A program made the translations under genes and the position numbers. A stretch of 64,000 nt of DNA from Rhizobium sp. GN54 (GTDB lineage Bacteria > Pseudomonadota > Alphaproteobacteria > Rhizobiales > Rhizobiaceae), in assembly GCF_021026345.1 (NCBI RefSeq), contig NZ_JAJNCZ010000006.1:1-64000 (forward strand), read 5' to 3'. A model generated the notes under the pieces. That model was not told the DNA's origin. It saw nothing but the letters and a program-made list of their open reading frames with translations, and searched no databases. Every line of letters begins with the position of its first letter. Position 1 is the stretch's first letter. This document shows positions 43,893 through 51,808 of this stretch, one piece after another.

Positions 43893-45034
43893 CGGATCCC
43901 GGGAACAGCACAAGAATGGGCGGCCGCGGCGTTCGGTTTCTGGCGCTCGTTCGCAAGGAGAGCCTTCAGGTCGCCCGCGATCCCAGCAGCATCCTGATCG
44001 CCTTCGTGCTGCCGCTGATCCTGCTCTTCCTGTTCGGCTACGGCATTTCGCTGGACACGAAGGAAACCCGCGTCGGCGTCGTCATCGAGGATGTGACCCC
44101 CGTCACCAGCGACCTCGCGGCGAGCTTTCAGGCCTCGCGCTATTTCTCGGTCACGACCGGACGGGACCGTCGCGAATTCGAGGAGGACCTGGTCCTTGCG
44201 AATATTCGCGGCATCATCGTCATCCCCGCGGATTTCATGGACAGATACACGTCCGGAAACCACCCCCAGGTGCAGGTGATCGTCGACGGGTCCGATCCCA
44301 ACACAGCGAACTTCGTGCAGGGCTATGTCCAGGGCGCGGTGGCGACGTGGCAGCAGCTCCGGCAGTCGGAGACGGCCGCGACGGGAGCGCCGATCCGGGT
44401 CGAACAGCGCTTCTGGTTCAATCCGGAGCTGACGAGCCGTTCCTTCCTCGTTCCCGGGTCGATCGCGATCATCATGACGCTCGTCGGGACACTGCTGACG
44501 TCGCTGGTCGTCGCCCGCGAGTGGGAGCGCGGCACGATGGAGGCGATCATGGCGACGCCGGTCACGGCCATCGAGCTTCTCGCCGGCAAGGTCCTTCCCT
44601 ATTTCATCCTCGCGCTCGCCTCTATGACGCTCTGCGTGCTGCTCGCCGTCTTCGTGTTCGGCGTCCCGTTCCGCGGTTCGGTGGCAGCGCTCTACGTGCT
44701 CTCCGCCGTCTTCCTCGTTCCGGCGCTCGGCCAGGGGCTGCTGATCTCGGCGGCGACCAAGAACCAGTTCCTGGCCTCGCAGATGGCGCTGATCACGGCC
44801 TTTCTTCCGTCCTTTCTGCTGTCCGGATTTCTGTTCGAGATCAATTCGATGCCGGAGGTCATCCAATGGATCACCTTCGTCGTGCCGACGCGCTACCTGA
44901 TCCCCTGCCTGCAGAGCGTCTTCCTCGCTGGCGACATCTGGCCGATGTTCCTGCGCTCCATCGCAGCGATGTTCCTGATCGGCTTCGTCTTCTTCATGCT
45001 CGCCGCCCGCAGCACGCGCAAAAGGATTGCCTGA
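43889..45034 (+). CDS. ABC-2 type exporter permease (YbhS-like)
   Basis: Permease of 381 aa: one N-terminal helix (ILIAFVLPLILLFLFGYGIS), a large extracytoplasmic domain (residues about 55-180) and five C-terminal helices. The signature VAREWERGTMEAIMATPVTAIELLAGKVLPY is typical of the ABC-2 family. It forms a heterodimer with the next permease. Exported compound unknown; YbhFSR relatives are linked to export of drugs, cations or lipids. Confidence 0.9.
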   Translation: MTDPGNSTRMGGRGVRFLALVRKESLQVARDPSSILIAFVLPLILLFLFGYGISLDTKETRVGVVIEDVTPVTSDLAASFQASRYFSVTTGRDRREFEEDLVLANIRGIIVIPADFMDRYTSGNHPQVQVIVDGSDPNTANFVQGYVQGAVATWQQLRQSETAATGAPIRVEQRFWFNPELTSRSFLVPGSIAIIMTLVGTLLTSLVVAREWERGTMEAIMATPVTAIELLAGKVLPYFILALASMTLCVLLAVFVFGVPFRGSVAALYVLSAVFLVPALGQGLLISAATKNQFLASQMALITAFLPSFLLSGFLFEINSMPEVIQWITFVVPTRYLIPCLQSVFLAGDIWPMFLRSIAAMFLIGFVFFMLAARSTRKRIA

Positions 45035-45035
45035 G

Positions 45036-46148
45036 ATGTGGTGGTCGAGATTGCTGGCCCTCGTGCTGAAGGAACTGCTGACGGTGCTTCGTGATCCGAA
45101 GGGGCGGACCATCCTGATCGGCCCGCCGATCGTGCAGCTTGTGGTCTTCTCGTATGCCGCAACGCTCGAAGTCCGCAACGTCGACATCATGCTGCTCAAC
45201 CGGGATGCGGGGCACTGGGGGGAGGAACTCGTCGCACGCATCGATGGCTCGCCTCGGTTCCGGCATGTCAGCCTCACGGACAATCCGCAGGAGGCACGTG
45301 CGGCGATCGACCGCCAGCGGGTGACCGCCGCGATCACGATCGGCCCGGACTTCTCCCGCAACATCGAGGCCGGCAAGCCGGCGGACCTGCAGATCCTGCT
45401 GGATGGGCGTCGGTCGAACGCGGCCCAGATCGTCTCCGGCTATATTTCCCAGATCGTCAGGGGATTGGGCGTCGAGACGCCGGCGGGCAGGCGGAACGTG
45501 ACGACGGCGATCGAAGTCGTCCCGCGCTACTGGTTCAACCCCAACCTGATCTACCAGTGGTTCATGGTGCCGAACCTGATCGCGAACATTGCGCTTCTGA
45601 TCGGGCTCATCGTGACCGCGCTGTCGATCGCCCGGGAGCGCGAGCTCGGCACGTTCGACCAGTTGATGGTGTCGCCGCTCCGCACGCATGAGATCGTGAT
45701 CGGCAAGCTCACGCCGCCGATGCTGATCGGCCTGTTCCACATGACTGTCTACGTGCTCGCGGCGGTCTTCGTCTTCGCCGTTCCCTTGCGGGGGTCTCTC
45801 GTCCTGCTCTATGCGAGTTCGCTCTTCTATCTCGCCTCGATTGCGGGCGTGGGACTGTTCATCTCGGCGCTGTCGATGACGCAGCAGCAGGCGATCCTCG
45901 GCGCGTTCCTCTTTCTTGTCCCCGCGACGCTCCTGTCCGGCTTCGCGACGCCGATCGAAAACATGCCCTCCTGGCTGCAACCCATCACCGCCGTCAATCC
46001 GCTGCGGTATTTTCTCGTCGTCGTGAAAGGCATCTTCCTCAAGGACATTCCTGCATCCGAGGTCCTGAGGCAGACGGTACCGCTGTTGATCATCGCGATC
46101 GTCACGCTTTCGGCCGCCTCCTGGCTCTTCCGGCGTCGCCTCGAGTGA
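45036..46148 (+). CDS. ABC-2 type exporter permease (YbhR-like)
   Basis: Second permease (370 aa), built like its partner: helix near residue 25, an extracytoplasmic domain with FNPNLIYQWFMVPNLIANI, then IARERELGTFDQLMVSPLRTHEIVIGKLTPP and C-terminal helices. The ATG at 45036 is one base past the previous stop; the frame could extend to 45027 but inside the preceding gene. End of the four-gene exporter operon 41143-46148. Confidence 0.9.
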   Translation: MWWSRLLALVLKELLTVLRDPKGRTILIGPPIVQLVVFSYAATLEVRNVDIMLLNRDAGHWGEELVARIDGSPRFRHVSLTDNPQEARAAIDRQRVTAAITIGPDFSRNIEAGKPADLQILLDGRRSNAAQIVSGYISQIVRGLGVETPAGRRNVTTAIEVVPRYWFNPNLIYQWFMVPNLIANIALLIGLIVTALSIARERELGTFDQLMVSPLRTHEIVIGKLTPPMLIGLFHMTVYVLAAVFVFAVPLRGSLVLLYASSLFYLASIAGVGLFISALSMTQQQAILGAFLFLVPATLLSGFATPIENMPSWLQPITAVNPLRYFLVVVKGIFLKDIPASEVLRQTVPLLIIAIVTLSAASWLFRRRLE

Positions 46149-46230
46149 GCCCGGCCTCTGCCGCAACGACGGACGAAGAACGCCAATACCAGCCTCGGCG
46201 TTGTTCTAGACAGTCAGTTCGAGAACTATC

Positions 46231-47520
46231 ATGAAGAGCGCTCGTCGCCGCAACAGCCAAACGCCCGCAGCGGACAGCGAAAGCAGCACCGCTGCCCCGG
46301 CCGCCCCCCGGGTTTACCGGGAACTGAAGGCGAGCGAAGCGCGCTATCGCAACCTCATCGACAACGTGCCGTTGCCGCTCTGGCAGGTCGATGCCCGAAG
46401 CATGACAAGGCTTGTCGACGAACAGGGGCTTTTCGCCGGCGGCTCCGGGGGCGGCTGCGGGCGCACATCGGACCTTCTCGCACTCGTCAACGGTTCGGTG
46501 GTCGTGACCGGCGTCAATGAGAGTGCTACCGAACTCCTGCGCGCGGCGAACAGTGAAGACCTTCTGGGACCTGTCGGGTACCTGTTTGCAGCCAGTCCGG
46601 ATACTGCCGCGCGCATCGTGGAGGCTCGCTTTGCGGAGCGGCGCAATCACGTCGAGGAAATGAAGCTCCGCGCCTTCGATGGCCAGCTTCTCGATGTCCT
46701 GCTCTTTGCGACATTTCCGCAAACGCCCGACTGCGCCGATCTCGCCCTGATCATGATGGTCGACGTGACCGTGCAACGGAAAACCGAACAGCAGCTTCAG
46801 AAGGTCCAGGCAGACCTTGCCCATGCGTCGCGCCTTTCGGCCCTTGGCGAGCTTGTCGCCACCATCGCACACGAGGTGCGGCAGCCGCTCTCGGTGATCG
46901 CGACCGATGCGGACACCGCAACGCGATGGCTGGACCGGACGGAACCAAACCTGCCCAAGGCGAGAGAACTCATGACCAGGCTTGCGGAGAACGCGCACCG
47001 TGCCAGCAGAGTGATCGGCCGCATCCAGGACATGACGGCCAAACGCGATCCGGTGCGAGCGCCGGTGGATCTCAACGCGATCGTCGATGAGACGATCGCG
47101 TTCATTTCGACCGAAGCCCGTCTCCATGCAGTCGTCCTTTCCCAGCAGTTGCAGGAGGGGTTGCCGGCCGTCATGGGTGACCGCATCCAGCTTCAGCAGG
47201 TCGTCGTGAACCTGTTGTTGAACAGCATCCAGGCCATTGCGGCCGCCGGCGCGGAGAGGCGGGAAATCGCGGTCGGGACATCATACGGCGCCGGCGACAC
47301 GATCTCGCTCAGCGTGCACGACACGGGAGGAGGGATCGCACCCGAACACCTGGGACGGATCTTCGACGGATTCTTCTCGACGAAGGCGGACGGAATCGGG
47401 ATCGGCCTGGCCATATGCCGGTCGATCGTGGCCGAGCATGAAGGAACCATCCATGTCTATAATACGGAAGGCGAGGGGGCTCGCTTCGTCGTGTCGCTTC
47501 CCATCCGCCCGGGTACCTGA
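46231..47520 (+). CDS. PAS domain sensor histidine kinase
   Basis: Kinase of 429 aa without membrane segments. A PAS domain (about residues 35-185) begins at SEARYRNLIDNVPLPLWQVD and is interrupted by a glycine-rich stretch (FAGGSGGGCGRTSD). It ends with MMVDVTVQRKTEQQLQK, leading into a coiled linker. The HisKA box is TIAHEVRQPLSVI with H214. The ATPase region has NLLLNSIQAI, DTGGGIAPEHLG, FFSTKADGIGIGLAICRSIV. This is the FixL-like soluble type. It is the most likely partner of the FixJ-type regulators at 49300 and 50146. Confidence 0.9.
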   Translation: MKSARRRNSQTPAADSESSTAAPAAPRVYRELKASEARYRNLIDNVPLPLWQVDARSMTRLVDEQGLFAGGSGGGCGRTSDLLALVNGSVVVTGVNESATELLRAANSEDLLGPVGYLFAASPDTAARIVEARFAERRNHVEEMKLRAFDGQLLDVLLFATFPQTPDCADLALIMMVDVTVQRKTEQQLQKVQADLAHASRLSALGELVATIAHEVRQPLSVIATDADTATRWLDRTEPNLPKARELMTRLAENAHRASRVIGRIQDMTAKRDPVRAPVDLNAIVDETIAFISTEARLHAVVLSQQLQEGLPAVMGDRIQLQQVVVNLLLNSIQAIAAAGAERREIAVGTSYGAGDTISLSVHDTGGGIAPEHLGRIFDGFFSTKADGIGIGLAICRSIVAEHEGTIHVYNTEGEGARFVVSLPIRPGT

Positions 47521-47535
47521 TCGGCAGGGGAAGGG

Positions 47536-47549
47536 CAAACCTTCGTATG
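47536..47549. promoter_or_regulatory. AAAC-N4-GTWT dyad, site 5 (channel promoter)
   Basis: CAAACCTTCGTATG, within a larger inverted repeat GCAAACC (47535-47541) and GGTTTGC (47552-47558). Lies 159 bases before the start of the mechanosensitive channel gene. Confidence 0.55.
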
Positions 47550-47708
47550 ATGGTTTGCAACGCTTTTGTTGACTATCCTTCGTCCATGCGCGGCTGCACC
47601 GGAGCCTGCAACCGCCCGATTGGGTTGCCGTAGCGAAACGGCAGCGCCGTATCTTCCCGCCGCCATCCGGCTCAAATGCGCGAGCTCCTGCTCCCCGTGA
47701 GGTTTGAC

Positions 47709-49211
47709 ATGGGTCATGACGTCCCCCTTCTGCCGCTGACCATCAGCCTGCTCGGGATCGCCGGAATCGTCGTATGGCACCTGCAAGGCCGGTCGCGGCC
47801 CACCGTCCGGCTGATTGTCCAGATCGCGTTCTTTGCGGCAATGACGGCGGTGCTGGGCTATGCCCGGGCCTCGCCCATCCGCTACGATCCGAGCAGCCTC
47901 GACGGCGCGAGCGCGTTGCTCCTTCTGGCGAAGGTCCTCTGGTGGACCCATCTGGCCTGGGCCCTGATCGGCTTCGTTCGCATCTACATCGTTCTCGACC
48001 ATCGGCCGAGAGAGGCGAGGCTGATCCAGGACCTGATCGTCGCGACGGTCTATCTCGGCGTGGCGCTGTCGATCATGGCCTTCGTTTTCGGCGTTCCCAT
48101 CGGCACGCTGATGGCCACATCCGGTGTCATTGCGATCATCCTCGGCCTGGCGCTCCAGAACACGCTGAGCGACATGTTCTCCGGCATCGCGCTGACCCTG
48201 GGACGTCCCTTCGTCATCGGGGACTGGATCTCCTTGTCTGACGGCACGGAGGGAAGGGTCGTGGCGAGCAACTGGCGCTCGACACATCTTCTGACCGCCG
48301 CCCACAACGTCGTGGTTCTGCCCAACAGCGTCCTGGCAAAGCTCGGGCTGACGAACGTGAGCCAGCCGGACGAGAACCATCAGCTCACGCTTCCCGTCCG
48401 GGTGGCTCCCACACGCATGCCCCGCACGATCGTCGACGTCATGCGCGACGTGCTCGACAGCAGCAACGTCATCGTCAAGCAACCGAGCCCCTATGTCGTC
48501 CTGACAGGCATCGACGCGAGCGCGGTCACCGTGGAACTGCAGTTCCGTGTCACCAGTCCCGCACAGCGGGGCGAGGCGCGCAACGAGGTCATCGATCTTG
48601 TCTATCGCCACTGCAAGGCCAGCGGTCTGGAGCTGGCGATGCCGCCGGGTGCCGTGCTCGTTTCCAAGGATAACGTCCAGATCGCCGAGCGCGCGACGTC
48701 GGAGGCGCTGGGGCTTGTCGAGGCGGTATCGACGTTTGCCATCCTCAGCAGGGAAGAGCGCATCTCTCTTGCGAGCCTTGCAACGCAACGGACGTTCCCA
48801 GCCGGGGCGGAAATCGTTCGCGCCGGCGAAGCGCTGACGAGCCTCATGATCGTCCGGTCAGGTATCGTCGCCATCAGGACGCACAATGACGAACTCGCGA
48901 GACTGGCTCCGGGGGACTTCTTCGGCGAGCAGGGTCTGCTTGCCGGCGTAGAGGAGACGCACACGCTGCAGGCCGTCACGCGTGTCGTCGTCTGCGAGAT
49001 CGACAAGGATGCGTTCGCGCCGTTGCTCATCGAGCGCCCCGAGCTTGCCGAAGATCTGGCGGCGAATTTGGCCTCCCGGAACCGTCTTGGCGAAAGGCGT
49101 CCGGATCCGGCCAACATGGAAGATGGCAGGGCGTCGGACCTTCTGAAGCGGATACGATCGATGTTTCGACTGAATCGAAGCCATGGGGAGGCGGCACGAT
49201 CGCGACACTGA
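47709..49211 (+). CDS. MscS-type mechanosensitive channel with cyclic-nucleotide-binding domain
   Basis: Membrane protein of 500 aa. Residues 1-160 carry about four helices. The MscS pore and beta region follow: LATSGVIAIILGLALQNTLSDMFSGIALTLGRPFVIGDWI (pore helix rich in Gly and Ala), then VVASNWRSTHLLT and VVLPNSVLAKLGLTN. A cNMP-binding domain occupies about residues 350-470: FPAGAEIVRAGEALTSLMIVRSG and LAPGDFFGEQGLLAG. I chose the ATG at 47709 because GAGG sits at the right distance; the frame runs to 47676 without a binding site. Could gate solute release in response to a nucleotide signal as well as tension. Confidence 0.9.
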   Translation: MGHDVPLLPLTISLLGIAGIVVWHLQGRSRPTVRLIVQIAFFAAMTAVLGYARASPIRYDPSSLDGASALLLLAKVLWWTHLAWALIGFVRIYIVLDHRPREARLIQDLIVATVYLGVALSIMAFVFGVPIGTLMATSGVIAIILGLALQNTLSDMFSGIALTLGRPFVIGDWISLSDGTEGRVVASNWRSTHLLTAAHNVVVLPNSVLAKLGLTNVSQPDENHQLTLPVRVAPTRMPRTIVDVMRDVLDSSNVIVKQPSPYVVLTGIDASAVTVELQFRVTSPAQRGEARNEVIDLVYRHCKASGLELAMPPGAVLVSKDNVQIAERATSEALGLVEAVSTFAILSREERISLASLATQRTFPAGAEIVRAGEALTSLMIVRSGIVAIRTHNDELARLAPGDFFGEQGLLAGVEETHTLQAVTRVVVCEIDKDAFAPLLIERPELAEDLAANLASRNRLGERRPDPANMEDGRASDLLKRIRSMFRLNRSHGEAARSRH

Positions 49212-49299
49212 TCGCACGCGACCGGCAGGTGTCCGTCTCGCGACGACGACCGGTCGATCACCTCGTGGTAATGTTTCCCTGTAGAACCGAGAACGCCGA

Positions 49300-49938
49300 A
49301 TGCCTGAGGCCGCAGACCCACAGCAGTCCGTCCCGACGATCCATATCATCGACGATGATACCGACCTGCGGACCTCGCTTGTCGATTTCTTCGAATCCGC
49401 CGGGATGCAGGCGGCAGGCTTCGAAAGTGCCGGTGCATTCCTTGAGCATGCCGATCTCTCGCAGCCCGGCTGTATCCTCCTCGACATCAGGATGCCGGGC
49501 ATGACCGGGCTCGAACTGCAGGCGAAGCTGATCGGGCTCGGATATCCGCTGCCGATCATTTTCATGACGGGAAACGCCAGCGTGGCGAGCAGTGTATCCG
49601 CGATGAAAGCGGGCGCGCTTGACTATCTGGTGAAGCCGTTCAGCCCGGAAAGCCTGATGCAGGCGACGAAGCAGGCGGTCGAACGCAACGCCGAACTTCG
49701 CGCCAGGGATGCGGCGAACCTGCAGGTGAAGACCCTGGTGGAGAGGCTCACTCCGCGCGAGAGGGAGGTGTTCGGATACGTCTCCAAGGGCTTGATGAAC
49801 AAGCAGATCGCGCATGAGATGAAGATCAGCGAGATCATGGTCAAGCTCCACAGGGGCCGCATGATGAAGAAGCTGGACGCCCGATCCGTCGCCGATGTCG
49901 TGCGCATCTTCGACGAGGTCCACCGTGGCGTTCTGTGA
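49300..49938 (+). CDS. FixJ-type response regulator 1 (REC-LuxR HTH)
   Basis: DNA-binding response regulator of 212 aa. The receiver has D20-type acidic residues (IIDDDTD), phospho-acceptor D62 (LLDIRMPG), T90 (IFMTGNAS) and K112 (LVKPF). The LuxR helix-turn-helix spans about residues 149-205: LTPREREVFGYVSKGLMNKQ, then SEIMVKLHRGRMM. It lacks a strong ribosome site. The gene lies 88 bases after the channel gene and 207 before a sister regulator, with which it shares domain layout and HTH sequence. Likely phosphorylated by the PAS kinase at 46231. Confidence 0.92.
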   Translation: MPEAADPQQSVPTIHIIDDDTDLRTSLVDFFESAGMQAAGFESAGAFLEHADLSQPGCILLDIRMPGMTGLELQAKLIGLGYPLPIIFMTGNASVASSVSAMKAGALDYLVKPFSPESLMQATKQAVERNAELRARDAANLQVKTLVERLTPREREVFGYVSKGLMNKQIAHEMKISEIMVKLHRGRMMKKLDARSVADVVRIFDEVHRGVL

Positions 49939-50011
49939 GGTCTACCGGCGGCCTCGGCTTGCCAGGCCGGTCGGCGTATTGGCCATGCAAGACCCGCCGA
50001 CCCCTGCGGTG

Positions 50012-50025
50012 TAAACCAAGGTCTA
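50012..50025. promoter_or_regulatory. AAAC-N4-GTYT dyad, site 6 (regulator promoter)
   Basis: TAAACCAAGGTCTA, 120 bases before the start of response regulator 2. On the opposite strand it reads TAGACCTTGGTTTA, sharing CTTG and GTTTA with the other sites. Confidence 0.45.
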
Positions 50026-50145
50026 CCGTCCCAGCGCCGGGGACCCGTGATAGATTTCTTCCGCGGCCGCCGCAGTCCATCCGCGAGGTTCGCCCGCCAC
50101 ATTCCCCGGACTGCACGCAGGGCCGGATCGCGCGGAGGATCAGCC

Positions 50146-50784
50146 ATGGAAAGCCTTGAGACGGAGATTGAGCGAGTGGCGGAGCCGGTGGTCTACGTCA
50201 TCGATGACGACAAGCACATGCGGGACGCCTTGCTTGATCTTTTCCTGGTCACGCATCGGCAGGCTTCGGCCTATGCGAGCGGATCCGAGTTCCTCGCCGC
50301 CGTCGACACGACGGGCCCCGGCTGCATCGTGATCGATCTCCGGATGCCGGGCGAGACCGGCCTGGACGTGCAGAGCCGGCTGATTTCGACAGGAAGCCGG
50401 ATGCCCGTCATCTTCCTCACAGCACATGCGGACGTTGCCGCCAGTGTCAGGGCGATGAAGGCCGGCGCGTGCGATTTCCTGACCAAGCCGTTCGTTGCCC
50501 ATGATCTGCTGGCCGCCGTCGAAAACGCCATCCGGATGGACGGCGAGAGGCGGAAGCTGGAAGCCGAGCGCGATCATGTCGAAGCCCTCGCACACACGTT
50601 GACGCCGAGAGAACAGCAGGTGATGTTCGGTGTGGTCAGCGGGTTGATGAACAAGCAGGTCGCCTATGAACTCGGGATCAGCGAGATGACGGTGAAGCTG
50701 CATCGGATGAGCGTCATGCGCAAGATGCACAGCCGATCCCTTGCCGACCTCGTGCGAAAGGTCGAAAAGCTCCGAAAGAACTGA
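50146..50784 (+). CDS. FixJ-type response regulator 2 (REC-LuxR HTH)
   Basis: Response regulator of 212 aa, similar in layout to the protein encoded just upstream. Receiver: VIDDDKHM, D64 (VIDLRMPGE), T92 (FLTAHAD), K114 (LTKPF). LuxR HTH about residues 151-207: LTPREQQVMFGVVSGLMNKQ and SEMTVKLHRMSVM. GGAGGAT precedes the ATG at 50146, and the longer frame from 50047 is rejected. It sits behind one of the dyad sites, consistent with autoregulation by a LuxR-type dimer. Confidence 0.92.
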   Translation: MESLETEIERVAEPVVYVIDDDKHMRDALLDLFLVTHRQASAYASGSEFLAAVDTTGPGCIVIDLRMPGETGLDVQSRLISTGSRMPVIFLTAHADVAASVRAMKAGACDFLTKPFVAHDLLAAVENAIRMDGERRKLEAERDHVEALAHTLTPREQQVMFGVVSGLMNKQVAYELGISEMTVKLHRMSVMRKMHSRSLADLVRKVEKLRKN

Positions 50785-50857
50785 GCATGCGGGGCTTGAG
50801 ACGCCTCTGCGTCGAGGCCGGTGCGGCAGGCTGCCGGGCGATGCCGCCACCCGAGGC

Positions 50858-51232
50858 TCAGACAGGGGCCGTTCGGATCGCCTTCTCGATGGCCGTACGC
50901 AACTCGCCGCCGGCAAATGGCTTGAACAGGCACGTGCCGGCCTGCTTCGCTTCGCGAACCAGCGCATCCTGGGCGTGACCCGTCATGAACACGACAGGTA
51001 TTCTGACGTCCCGGCGTGTCAGCTCCCTGTAGAGATCGATCCCGGTCATTCCCGGCATCGAGATGTCCAGGAGGAGACATCGCGTCTCCGCGATCCGCGG
51101 CGAACTCAGAAATTCCGGTGCGGATGCAAAGGTCTCGACGGCGTATCCGAACATCTCCACCAGATCGAGCAGTGACACCCGAACCGCCTCGTCGTCATCA
51201 ATTATGGCAATCAGCATCGGATGCATTTCCAT
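50858..51232 (-). CDS. Single-domain response regulator (receiver only)
   Basis: Receiver protein of about 124 aa without an output domain. IIDDDEAVRVS, phospho-acceptor D56 (LLLDISMPG), T83 (FMTGHAQ) and K103 (LFKPF) are intact. The start is uncertain among three in-frame ATGs (51232, 51226, 51217); the longer frame to 51382 has no support. It is convergent with response regulator 2. Such proteins act as phosphate sinks or phosphotransfer shuttles for neighbouring kinases. A perfect CAAAC-N4-GTTTG dyad lies 152 bases upstream. Confidence 0.87.
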   Translation of the reverse strand: MEMHPMLIAIIDDDEAVRVSLLDLVEMFGYAVETFASAPEFLSSPRIAETRCLLLDISMPGMTGIDLYRELTRRDVRIPVVFMTGHAQDALVREAKQAGTCLFKPFAGGELRTAIEKAIRTAPV

Positions 51233-51384
51233 GTGAGGTCGGTGATGAGCTTCTCTTCCCGGTTGCACCGGTGCCCATCGGCGACACGGTGGTGAGGCGA
51301 AAGGCTGGACTTCCGGCAGAGATACCTTTCCCCGCATGTTGAAGACAACGCAATTGTCGGCCTTCGGCGGTGCTGGCGTCAATG

Positions 51385-51398
51385 CAAACTAAGGTTTG
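51385..51398. promoter_or_regulatory. AAAC-N4-GTTT dyad, site 7 (receiver promoter)
   Basis: CAAACTAAGGTTTG, the most symmetrical of the eight sites: arms extend to GCAAAC (51384-51389) and GTTTGC (51394-51399). Lies 152 bases before the receiver gene. Confidence 0.6.
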
Positions 51399-51413
51399 CC
51401 GGCGGCAGGGTTA

Positions 51414-51681
51414 TACCAACCTGCACTGATATTGACCGATTGCGCCGGAGCGATTTTGGTCTGCGACCAGGAGAAAACCGCAGTCGGACCTGTCGGTCCG
51501 GCGAGGATTTTCGACGCCGTCCGCAGTCCAAAAGCGCCCGGCCCTCCGGGTGGGCCGCCTGTCGGCCACCGGCAGCGTCGCAATCCTCGACCGATGCCCA
51601 GGCATCGCTCTGCGGTATGCTCCTTGCCGGATGACCGCAGGCGGTCCCACGCAATCGGTCAATATCAGTGCAGGTTGGTAT
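51414..51681. mobile_element. MITE-like element with 31-base terminal inverted repeats
   Basis: A 268-base segment bounded by perfect inverted repeats of 31 bases: left 51414-51444 beginning TACCAACCTGCACTG, right 51651-51681 ending with its complement. TTA occurs directly outside both ends (51411-51413 and 51682-51684), as expected of a 3-base target-site duplication. There is no transposase frame, so mobilisation would need an enzyme elsewhere. It separates the two dyad sites of the divergent promoters. A 3-base TNA duplication suggests an IS5-type parent, but this is only a guess. Confidence 0.75.
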
Positions 51682-51725
51682 TACGCGTCGCCTGCCGCTT
51701 CGCAACGGAGGCGCGGCGCGGTCGC

Positions 51726-51739
51726 GAAACCTACGTATA
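51726..51739. promoter_or_regulatory. AAAC-N4-GTWT dyad, site 8 (cupin promoter)
   Basis: GAAACCTACGTATA, 69 bases before the cupin start, immediately right of the MITE-like element. Confidence 0.5.
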
Positions 51740-51808
51740 CCTATGCCCGTCCCGCAGGCGCCGTATAGCATCGAGGCCTCATCCAACAGGTAAAGAAGGA
51801 GAGATGCC

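Larger units (their letters stand above)
51233..51808. promoter_or_regulatory. Divergent intergenic region with MITE-like element and two dyads
   Basis: The 576-base gap between the receiver gene and the cupin gene. It holds the dyads at 51385-51398 and 51726-51739, and the MITE-like insertion between them. Short reading frames inside it mirror each other because of the inverted repeats and are not genes. Confidence 0.7.

Noticed and set aside
51396-51768. Overlapping short frames within the 51414-51681 region on both strands
   Set aside because: They mirror each other because of the terminal inverted repeats and have no ribosome sites; explained by the MITE-like element.
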